Below are positions 15,405-20,666 of a stretch of DNA of 29,572 nt, in pieces. The notes under the pieces are model-generated. The model ran no database searches. It worked only from the letters and a program-made list of their open reading frames with translations, and had not been told where the DNA came from. The first letter of the stretch is position 1. The number at the start of each line of letters is the position of its first letter. The translations under genes were made by a program, and so were the position numbers. The DNA is from an uncultured Flavobacteriaceae bacterium (GTDB lineage: Bacteria; Bacteroidota; Bacteroidia; Flavobacteriales; Flavobacteriaceae), in NCBI GenBank assembly GCA_937901915.1, contig CALGUD010000076.1, forward strand, positions 1 to 29,572, given 5' to 3'.

Positions 15405-16721
15405 ATGAATTATTACAGTTTAAATAACCCCAATGGTAAAAAAGAAGCAAAAACATCATTTAAAGAAGCTGTTGTAAGAGGTTTAGCCCCGGACAGAGGA
15501 TTGTATTTCCCGGAGAATATCACTCCGCTGGACAAAAATTTCATTGAGAATATTGAGAAATATTCCAATGAAGAAATTGCTTATGAAGCTATTAAACAAT
15601 TTGTGGGAGATGAAATTCCGGAAGCAGAACTAAAACAAATTATAAAAGAAACATTGTGTTTTGATTTTCCCCTGGTAAAAGTTGAGGATAATATTTATTC
15701 CCTGGAGTTGTTTCACGGTCCTACAATGGCTTTTAAAGATGTTGGGGCACGTTTTATGGCACGTTGTTTAGGATATTTTAATAAAGATCACAAAAGTACA
15801 GACATTACTGTATTGGTTGCTACCTCAGGTGATACAGGAGGGGCAGTTGCCAGCGGATTTTTGGGAGTTGATGGGGTAAGGGTCGTAATTTTATACCCAA
15901 CCGGCAAAGTAAGTGATGTTCAGGAAAGACAACTAACAACGCTTGGCAGGAATATAACAGCATTAGAAGTGAATGGCGTTTTTGACGATTGCCAGGAAAT
16001 GGTAAAAACCGCTTTTTTGGACAACTCATTAGAATCACAAAACCTCACTTCTGCAAATTCTATCAATATTGCAAGATGGTTACCACAGATGTTCTATTTT
16101 TTCTTTGCGTATAAGCAGATCAAAAGTATGGGAAAAGATGTCATATTTTCTGTGCCGAGCGGAAATTTCGGTAATATATGCGCCGGTATCATGGCTTACA
16201 GGCTCGGATTGCCCGTTTCTCACTTTGTGGCCGCAACAAATATCAATGATACAGTACCACGTTATATGGATACAGCCACCTATGAACCAAAGCCGTCTAT
16301 GCAAACTATTTCCAATGCCATGGACGTGGGTGACCCAAGTAATTTTGTTCGTATACAAACATTGTTCAATAATGATTTTGATAAATTGCAGGTTATGTTT
16401 ACTTCCAGGAAATATACCGATACCCAAACCCGGGAAGCAATGCAATCAATTTATAAAAACTCCGGTTATATTGCAGACCCCCATGGGGCGGTCGGTTTTC
16501 TTGGGTTAAAAGATTATATGACAGATGCGGATAACGCCGTTGGAATTTTCCTGGAAACTGCTCATCCGGTAAAATTTTCAGATGTGGTTGAAGAAACCTT
16601 AAATACCCAGGTGGAAATTCCGGAGCAGATAAAATCTGTATTAGGAAAAGAAAAACGTAGTGTTAAAGTAAATGATTATCAGGACTTAACGTCTTTTTTG
16701 CTCAACAGATCGTATGTATAA
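15405..16721 (+). CDS. thrC: Threonine synthase
   Basis: 438 aa PLP enzyme that converts O-phosphohomoserine to threonine, the last step of the pathway. The cofactor lysine is Lys111 in FHGPTMAFKDVGARF. The phosphate-binding loop is ATSGDTGGAVASGF (139-152), followed by VVILYPTGKVSDVQERQL and the VPSGNFGNICAG segment (~245-260). The N-terminal APDRGLYFPE block is diagnostic of this family. Its length matches the long (yeast/E. coli-type) class. The 2-base gap after thrB and 18-27 bases to the peroxiredoxin gene indicate co-transcription. Confidence 0.97.
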   Translation: MNYYSLNNPNGKKEAKTSFKEAVVRGLAPDRGLYFPENITPLDKNFIENIEKYSNEEIAYEAIKQFVGDEIPEAELKQIIKETLCFDFPLVKVEDNIYSLELFHGPTMAFKDVGARFMARCLGYFNKDHKSTDITVLVATSGDTGGAVASGFLGVDGVRVVILYPTGKVSDVQERQLTTLGRNITALEVNGVFDDCQEMVKTAFLDNSLESQNLTSANSINIARWLPQMFYFFFAYKQIKSMGKDVIFSVPSGNFGNICAGIMAYRLGLPVSHFVAATNINDTVPRYMDTATYEPKPSMQTISNAMDVGDPSNFVRIQTLFNNDFDKLQVMFTSRKYTDTQTREAMQSIYKNSGYIADPHGAVGFLGLKDYMTDADNAVGIFLETAHPVKFSDVVEETLNTQVEIPEQIKSVLGKEKRSVKVNDYQDLTSFLLNRSYV

Positions 16722-16748
16722 TAAAGTTGAACTTTAAAAATGTACGTT

Positions 16749-17471
16749 ATGAAAAAATTATTTTTAACACTGCTTATATTTTCTTTTGTGATTTCGTGTA
16801 AACAAGAAGCAAAAGAAAATGAAAATGAAAAGGACGCAGCTCTTACTACAGAAGAACTGGATAATACTGATAAGGAAAAAGAAGATGTAATAATTCCTAC
16901 CGATTATGGATACTATGGAATGATGACCGGAAATGCTATTCCGCAGGGAATTAAAAAAGAAGAAAAAGCCCCCGATGTAACATTGGTTGATAATGATGAA
17001 AAAGCAGTAAAACTTTCTGAGCTATACAAAGATCAACCTTTAGTTGTTATTTTTTATAGAGGACACTGGTGTCCGGCATGTGATCAGCATTTGTCTGAAT
17101 TTTCTAAAAACGTATCTCAGATAGAAGAGAAAGGGGCAAAAGTGATTGCTGTAACCCCTGAAACTTATGAAAACATATCAAAAACCAGAGAGAACACTGG
17201 TTTAAACATTCCAATTTACTCAGACAGTGACGGTGAAATTATGGATGCTTTTGATGTTGATTTTCAGGTAACTGAAGAATATGAAAAGAAAATACAGGAA
17301 AAGCTGAATACTTCCATCAAAGAAACGAATGATGAAGAAATTGCTATATTACCTGTGCCTGCAACTTACATAATTAATAAAGAAGGTACCATTGTGTACA
17401 GCCACTTTGATCCTGATTATAATAAAAGGGCTACGGTAGAAGATATAGTTGAGAATTTACCTAAAGAGTAA
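16749..17471 (+). CDS. Lipoprotein peroxiredoxin / AhpC-TSA thioredoxin-fold protein
   Basis: About 240 aa. Start set at the ATG at 16749 (MKKLFLTLLIFSFVISC), which gives a standard lipoprotein signal with lipobox VISC; an in-frame ATG nine bases earlier is possible. An acidic linker follows. The redoxin domain begins at APDVTLVDNDEKAVKLSEL. The active site is FYRGHWCPACDQH, a CxxC at residues 108 and 111 (counting from this start), like AhpC/TSA proteins related to PrxQ/ResA. VTPETYENI and the cis-Pro region VPATYIINKEG are as expected. It is likely an envelope thiol peroxidase or reductase. It follows thrC by under 30 bases, so it probably rides on the thr transcript; no functional link to threonine is evident. 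Confidence 0.88.
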   Translation: MKKLFLTLLIFSFVISCKQEAKENENEKDAALTTEELDNTDKEKEDVIIPTDYGYYGMMTGNAIPQGIKKEEKAPDVTLVDNDEKAVKLSELYKDQPLVVIFYRGHWCPACDQHLSEFSKNVSQIEEKGAKVIAVTPETYENISKTRENTGLNIPIYSDSDGEIMDAFDVDFQVTEEYEKKIQEKLNTSIKETNDEEIAILPVPATYIINKEGTIVYSHFDPDYNKRATVEDIVENLPKE

Positions 17472-17499
17472 GTTTATATTTTAAAGTAATAAGATTACT

Positions 17500-17532
17500 A
17501 AAACTTCGCAGGTCAATGATTTGCGGAGTTTT
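17500..17532. terminator. Bidirectional terminator between convergent genes
   Basis: AAAACTTCGCA (17500-17510) pairs over 11 bases, one of them a G-U, with TGCGGAGTTTT (17522-17532), followed by ATTTTTT on the plus strand. A-rich ends allow function in both directions. It ends the thr operon and overlaps the stop codon of the minus-strand gene at 17531. Confidence 0.8.
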
Positions 17533-17989
17533 ATTTTTTAGGTTTTGGCCCGCCACCTTTTTCTTGTTCAACTTCAAAAATCAAAGGAGTTTTCGATATT
17601 TTGAAAAAAACATTTCCTCTATTCTTTTCGACATCCAATTCCAGTAATATTCCCTCAGAATTATCTTTATTTTTCCAATCCTGAACGATTATTTTAGAAA
17701 GGTTTCTGTCATACTTCCAGTGAAGCTGTTTCATTCTGTCTTCAACTTCTTTAAAATCTATATGAAGTGTAAAATTATTGTTGGATTCAAATTCAAATGT
17801 AGCTTCTTTAAATGCATTAAGAAAGATTTCCAGGTTTTGTTTTTCACTGTCAGCTACAGGAAGTGTGCCTTCAAGGTTTACTACATTCCATTTACCAACG
17901 AGTTGATTCTCATTAAAACTTTGTCCGAATGTATTTACGGTAATAAATAGCAGAAATACTGTAAGGAATGACTTAGTAGGATTGTTCAT
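17531..17989 (-). CDS. Exported lipocalin-like hypothetical protein
   Basis: 152 aa. A signal peptide (~1-22, ending NTFGQ) is followed by NENQLVGKWNVVNLEG. The GKW motif early in the mature protein plus alternating strands (ATFEFESNNNFTLHID, KIIVQDW, GILLELD, NVFFKIS) is the pattern of lipocalin-like/DUF4923-type Bacteroidota proteins. The C-terminus is Gly/Lys-rich (GGGPKPKK). No ligand or function can be assigned. A promoter match lies at 18061-18091. Confidence 0.65.
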   Translation of the reverse strand: MNNPTKSFLTVFLLFITVNTFGQSFNENQLVGKWNVVNLEGTLPVADSEKQNLEIFLNAFKEATFEFESNNNFTLHIDFKEVEDRMKQLHWKYDRNLSKIIVQDWKNKDNSEGILLELDVEKNRGNVFFKISKTPLIFEVEQEKGGGPKPKK

Positions 17990-18060
17990 AACGTTAATTT
18001 AGGGGTTAAGGCTATAAATACTGAATACTACTGTTGTATTTGTACTTTTCGCCTAAGTAA

Positions 18061-18091
18061 CTAAAGTACAACTTTTTTTGTTATTTACAAT
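18061..18091 (-). promoter_or_regulatory. Candidate promoter of the lipocalin-like gene
   Basis: On the minus strand ATTG (18091-18088), 19 bases, then TACTTTAG (18068-18061). This matches the -33/-7 consensus apart from one base in each box. Transcription would start near 18054, ~65 bases upstream of the start codon. Confidence 0.45.
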
Positions 18092-18202
18092 GTTTTATTT
18101 CATGTTGGATATTCTCTTCCAGAACTTCTACTGACTTAACAGTTTTTGTTTTAAATTTATTTTAATTAATATGCTTTGCTTTTTGCATGGATTGCAAATC
18201 TG

Positions 18203-18218
18203 TCTACCGGCAGGTAGA
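18203..18218. repeat. Small palindrome TCTACC-GGCA-GGTAGA
   Basis: A perfect 6-bp stem with a 4-base loop. It resembles the CTACC/GGCAGGTAG-type palindromes that recur in Flavobacteriaceae intergenic DNA (from memory). Only one copy is in this window. The rest of 17990-18263 is AT-rich, with only the minus-strand promoter above. Confidence 0.4.
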
Positions 18219-18263
18219 TCCACGCTATCAGGTCAGGTATTTTAGTACTAATAAACTTGAATA

Positions 18264-18572
18264 ATGAAAAAAATAAATGAAAATTTATTAGATGAAGTCA
18301 GAGCTTTTATAACTAAAGAGAGATGGGATTATAGCTTTTTTATTGATTCTAAAACCTCTATTCAGGATAATTTAAAAATATTTGGTGATGATGCCTCTGA
18401 CTTTTTAATTAAGTTTTGTGAAAAATATGAAATTGATTATAGTGATTTTAAATTCGATGATTATTTTCGTTCAGAACCAAGTTGGCTGGATGTTTTCAAA
18501 AAGAAAAGAGAATTTAAGTCATTTACAGTTGGTGATTTGCTAACAGCTATAGAGAAAAGAAAGTTGCGTTAA
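18264..18572 (+). CDS. DUF1493 family (acyl-carrier-like) protein
   Basis: 102 aa, soluble and acidic. The core SIQDNLKIFGDDASDFLIKF followed by YEIDYSDFKFDDYF and an ending FTVGDLLTAIEKRK follows the DUF1493 pattern: a short helical domain resembling acyl carrier proteins, where DLGIxGDDAxEFL is typical. The Ser that would carry phosphopantetheine in a true carrier protein is not in the usual context, so a carrier role is doubtful. It lies alone between repeat-rich intergenic segments. Confidence 0.7.
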   Translation: MKKINENLLDEVRAFITKERWDYSFFIDSKTSIQDNLKIFGDDASDFLIKFCEKYEIDYSDFKFDDYFRSEPSWLDVFKKKREFKSFTVGDLLTAIEKRKLR

Positions 18573-18680
18573 TTTCCAATGGAGCAAAACACCAACTGCT
18601 GGCAAAGTCTCCAAACTTTGAGTAAAGAAAAGTCAAATAATATACATCATATTTACAAATATGGCACAAGTTTAGTATAT

Positions 18681-18696
18681 TACATATGTATTTTTG
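18681..18696 (+). promoter_or_regulatory. Antitoxin promoter -7 box overlapping a 10-bp palindrome
   Basis: TACATATGTA (18681-18690) is a perfect palindrome whose last two bases begin TATTTTTG (18689-18696), an exact -7 element 20 bases upstream of the antitoxin start. A repressor on the palindrome would block the promoter, as in autoregulated toxin-antitoxin operons. The -33 box is weak. Confidence 0.5.
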
Positions 18697-18715
18697 TAAA
18701 CTTAAAATTTAAAAC

Positions 18716-18946
18716 ATGGGAGCTGTAGAACTAAGAGATATTGTGCTGAAATACATCCATACAGCAGATGAACGTTTATTAAGAGTGGTAAAAGCTATGA
18801 TAGAGAGCTATCAGGAGGAAGAAATCATGGATGAAAATGATGAAATATCGGCAGAACATAAAAAAGAATTAGATAATCGTTTGGAAAGCTATAAAAAAAA
18901 TCCAGACAATGTTTTAGATTGGGAAGATGTGAAGCATGATTGGTAA
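18716..18946 (+). CDS. Antitoxin, addiction-module component family (first cassette)
   Basis: 76 aa, strongly acidic. The N-terminal helix ELRDIVLKYIHTADERLLRVVKAM resembles the short DNA-binding/dimerisation region of Bacteroidota addiction-module antitoxins (TIGR02574-like). The C-terminal half (AEHKKELDNRLESYKKNP, then LDWEDVKHDW) is the usual toxin-wrapping helix with a final W-E/D-V motif. The stop overlaps the toxin start by one base (TAATG). It is clearly related to the antitoxin at 19613-19852: both share Y-I-(h/n)-x-x-D-(e/d)-R-L-L-(r/k) and a closing W-E-(d/q)-V-K. Confidence 0.8.
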   Translation: MGAVELRDIVLKYIHTADERLLRVVKAMIESYQEEEIMDENDEISAEHKKELDNRLESYKKNPDNVLDWEDVKHDW

Positions 18947-19260
18947 TGGCATATAAAATTAAGTTATTGCCCAGAGTACATTCTGATTTACGAAAGGCAA
19001 AAAAATGGTATCAAGAAAAAAGCGAAACGTTAGCCAAAGAATTTAAGAGAGAAGTTAATAATGAGATCGAATACATTGGTGAATACCCAGAGCATTATCA
19101 ACGAAAATATAAAGACCTGCGTCAGTCTTTAATAACTCGTTTTCCATATGCCATTTTCTATTTAGTTGAAGAACGACAAAAACAGATTGTAATTTTTGGA
19201 ATTTTACATACAAGCAGAAATCCTGAAATAATTAGGAAAAGAGTAAAGAAAGGTGGCTGA
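18946..19260 (+). CDS. RelE/ParE family toxin (first cassette, intact)
   Basis: 104 aa. The true start is the ATG at 18946 overlapping the antitoxin stop, not an upstream TTG. The fold signature is HSDLRKAKKWYQEKSETLA (helix 1), then YPEHYQRKYKDLRQSLITRFPYAIFYLVEE and a closing strand IVIFGILHTSRNP. The basic FPYAIFY and HTSRNP motifs are typical of ParE/RelE toxins. Whether it cuts mRNA or poisons gyrase cannot be told from sequence. Its last codons (KKGG, stop) lie inside a 25-bp dispersed repeat (19252-19276), so the natural C-terminus may have been altered. Confidence 0.85.
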   Translation: MAYKIKLLPRVHSDLRKAKKWYQEKSETLAKEFKREVNNEIEYIGEYPEHYQRKYKDLRQSLITRFPYAIFYLVEERQKQIVIFGILHTSRNPEIIRKRVKKGG

Positions 19261-19276
19261 GGCTCTCGAAACCACC
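19252..19276. repeat. 25-bp GGTGG...CCACC palindromic repeat, copy 1
   Basis: GGTGGCTGAGGCTCTCGAA followed by ACCACC; the ends GGTGG/CCACC pair. It includes the stop codon of the first toxin. Other copies are at 19430-19454 and 20345-20369. It resembles a GGTGGCTGAG...CCACC repeat that I recall as common in Flavobacteriaceae genomes. Confidence 0.75.
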
Positions 19277-19309
19277 GCGTCTTGTTGTAAACTTTAAAAA
19301 GTCCTTACA

Positions 19310-19331
19310 GATTCTTTTCTCGACCCTTTCC
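19310..19331. repeat. 22-bp direct repeat ending TCGACCCTTTCC, copy 1
   Basis: GATTCTTTTCTCGACCCTTTCC here recurs as 19524-19544 with one T fewer. In both places it follows a copy of the 25-bp palindrome, so the intergenic DNA before the second cassette looks like a degenerate duplicated block of ~180 bases. Confidence 0.6.
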
Positions 19332-19333
19332 GT

Positions 19334-19379
19334 CTTATTCCGTCTTTAGCCGGAATAAGCCATACCGAAACGAGTTCGG
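19334..19379. repeat. Two consecutive short palindromes
   Basis: CTTATTCCG (19334-19342) pairs perfectly with CGGAATAAG (19351-19359). Immediately after, CCGAA (19365-19369) pairs with TTCGG (19375-19379). Both are typical of intergenic palindromic repeats. A further hairpin-like segment (about 19384-19410, GCTC...GAGC) followed by TTTTATAT could terminate the first cassette. Confidence 0.55.
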
Positions 19380-19429
19380 CACAGGCTCTTTCCCTGGTCA
19401 GAGAAAGGAGCTTTTATATAATAAGAGTA

Positions 19430-19454
19430 GGTGGCTGAGGCACTCTAAGCCGCC
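19430..19454. repeat. 25-bp GGTGG...CCGCC palindromic repeat, copy 2
   Basis: Diverged copy of 19252-19276 with the same length, opening with an identical GGTGGCTGAGGC and ending CCGCC. It begins 178 bases after copy 1. Confidence 0.65.
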
Positions 19455-19461
19455 TTGATTT

Positions 19462-19511
19462 CATAAAAATGATTCCACCCTTTTAGGGTCGGGGCAATGA
19501 ATCATTTTTAT
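19462..19511. repeat. 50-bp hairpin repeat, copy 1
   Basis: The last 49 bases have perfect 13-bp ends: ATAAAAATGATTC at 19463 and its reverse complement GAATCATTTTTAT ending at 19511. Between them is a short Cys-loop-like core CCACCC-TTTTAG-GGT. An identical 50-bp copy is at 20191-20240. The two lie on either side of the second toxin-antitoxin cassette. Confidence 0.85.
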
Positions 19512-19523
19512 TTTCTGATTGCT

Positions 19524-19544
19524 GATTCTTTTTCGACCCTTTCC
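19524..19544. repeat. Direct repeat ending TCGACCCTTTCC, copy 2
   Basis: Second copy of the 19310-19331 repeat, differing by one T. It precedes the second antitoxin by ~70 bases. Confidence 0.55.
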
Positions 19545-19612
19545 ACCTAACAAAGAGAAGGTTTTTATATAAAATGAAAGAGAAATTGTATATTTACAAA
19601 AAGCAAGAAATT

Positions 19613-19852
19613 ATGTCAACTTTAGATTTAAAACAAAGTGTTTTAGCATATATAAATGAAGTAGATGACAGGCTTTTGAAACTAATAAAAGCGTTGGCAG
19701 AAAGCTATCATGAAGGAGCGGAAGAAGATTTTACCTTAAGTGATGAACAATATAAAATGATTGATAAGCGCAGGAAAGCTCATTTGAAAGGTGAAAGCAA
19801 ATCCCATACGTGGGAACAGGTAAAACAGAATGCACGCAACGCTGCAAAGTAA
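19613..19852 (+). CDS. Antitoxin, addiction-module component family (second cassette)
   Basis: 79 aa. Start taken at the ATG at 19613 (MSTLDLKQSVLAYINEVDDR), which aligns with the first antitoxin. An in-frame ATG at 19574 would add 13 residues, but these overlap a TTGTA...ACAA imperfect palindrome that may be the operator. It has the same design as the first cassette: an N-terminal helix, an acidic middle, and an ending with WEQVKQNARNAAK. The stop overlaps the toxin start by one base (TAATG). Confidence 0.78.
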   Translation: MSTLDLKQSVLAYINEVDDRLLKLIKALAESYHEGAEEDFTLSDEQYKMIDKRRKAHLKGESKSHTWEQVKQNARNAAK

Positions 19853-20140
19853 TGAAATACGAGATTGAGATTAAAGACGAAGCAAACCTGGAAACAATTG
19901 ATGCTTATCTTTATTATGAAGATAAGCGAATAGGTCTTGGAGAAGAATTCTTAGCACATCTAGACTCTTATTTTGACAGGATAAGGACATATCCTGAACA
20001 CTTTCCCCAAAAACGAAAGCCATACAGGGAAGCATTTTATTAGGCGTTTTCCATTTTTGATTGTTTATGAAATCACGGGAAATAAAGTGATTGTATACTC
20101 TGTATTTAATACCTGGCAGAATCCAAAAAAGAAGAAATAA
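19852..20140 (+). pseudogene. RelE/ParE toxin broken by a one-base frameshift (second cassette)
   Basis: The frame from ATG 19852 reads MKYEIEIKDEANLETIDAYL and continues to YPEHFPQKRKPYREAFY, then stops at 20043, about 63 aa. The missing C-terminal third is intact in the +1 frame: it reads RRFPFLIVYEITGNKVIVYS, then VFNTWQNPKKKK and TAA at 20138-20140. Removing one T from the TTTT run at 20035-20038 restores a single 95-aa toxin homologous to the first cassette (YPEHF matches YPEHY, RRFPFLIVY matches TRFPYAIFY). The toxin is therefore inactive unless slippage restores it. A sequencing error in the homopolymer cannot be excluded. Confidence 0.85.
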
Positions 20141-20190
20141 CCCTGGTTTCTTAAGTGTAATTGTGAGACGAGAATAAAAACCTGCTAATA

Positions 20191-20240
20191 CATAAAAATG
20201 ATTCCACCCTTTTAGGGTCGGGGCAATGAATCATTTTTAT
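20191..20240. repeat. 50-bp hairpin repeat, copy 2
   Basis: Identical to 19462-19511 in the same orientation, 729 bases away, 50 bases downstream of the broken toxin. Confidence 0.85.
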
Positions 20241-20280
20241 AATTGCGGTTTTTTTCGATAGAACCCAGTCCTGAGTTCAG

Positions 20281-20325
20281 CAGATTGCTTCCCCTTCCCA
20301 ATAAATTGGGAGGGTCGCAATGACG
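20281..20325. repeat. Palindromic repeat CAGATTGC...GCAATGACG
   Basis: Opens CAGATTGCTTC, closes GTCGCAATGACG, with an internal hairpin CCCTTCCCAAT-AA-ATTGGGAGGG. The ends are the reverse complement of the ends of the 20409-20455 copy. It resembles an intergenic repeat family (CGTCATTGCGAGG...GCAATCTG) I recall from Bacteroidota. Confidence 0.6.
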
Positions 20326-20344
20326 CTAATGAGATGTATTAAAT

Positions 20345-20369
20345 GGTGGCTGAGGCTCTCGAAGACACC
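20345..20369. repeat. 25-bp GGTGG...ACACC palindromic repeat, copy 3
   Basis: GGTGGCTGAGGCTCTCGAA is identical to copy 1 for the first 19 bases and ends GACACC instead of ACCACC. Confidence 0.65.
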
Positions 20370-20390
20370 TAAAAGTTAGTATGCTAATTG

Positions 20391-20469
20391 TTATTGGTTA
20401 ATCATAAACGTCATCGCGAGGAGTTCTCTGGAGGAGAACGACGTGGCGATCTGTTTATTATTGGTTAAT
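20391..20469. repeat. REP-like copy flanked by 12-bp direct repeats
   Basis: TTATTGGTTAAT occurs at 20391-20402 and again at 20458-20469. Between them lies an inverted copy of the repeat at 20281: CGTCATCGCGAGGAG (20409) through GAACGACGTGGCGATCTG (20438-20455). The flanking duplications look like a target-site duplication. Confidence 0.55.
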
Positions 20470-20517
20470 GAGTTTAGGTTTCTGTCAGGTTATATACAGA
20501 CTCAGTCCAATGTTGGG

Positions 20518-20535
20518 CAGATTGCCACGTCGTTC
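20518..20535. repeat. 18-bp inverted arm CAGATTGCCACGTCGTTC
   Basis: Reverse complement of 20438-20455 with one mismatch; probably a truncated third member of the same repeat family. Confidence 0.55.
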
Positions 20536-20618
20536 ATTACATTCACTCCTTGCTTATAAGTTATATTTTACCTTACTGATCAAGTAATCAAGAGTGTGTA
20601 GCGTTAAAAATCTTATTC

Positions 20619-20659
20619 CCCTCTGTCACGCTTAGGCGCGACATCTCCCCAAAGGGGAG
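20619..20659. repeat. Compound palindromic repeat ending CTCCCC-AAA-GGGGAG
   Basis: GTCACGC/GCGCGAC and CTCCCC/GGGGAG form two adjacent hairpins just downstream of the OmpA-family stop at 20667. No T-run follows on the minus strand, so it is more like a dispersed repeat than an intrinsic terminator, though it may slow transcription. The remainder of 20141-20666 contains no gene. Confidence 0.55.
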
Positions 20660-20666
20660 AAAAAGT

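Noticed and set aside
16069..16509. 146-aa plus-strand and 121-aa minus-strand ORFs inside thrC
   Set aside because: Both are shadows of the well-conserved thrC frame; Cys/His/Trp-rich composition without domains.
19462..20240. CRISPR array from the 50-bp repeats
   Set aside because: Only two copies 729 bases apart with genes between; no regular spacers and no cas genes.
20281..20535. Insertion sequence or transposase remnant
   Set aside because: No transposase-like reading frame is present; the elements are short non-coding palindromes.
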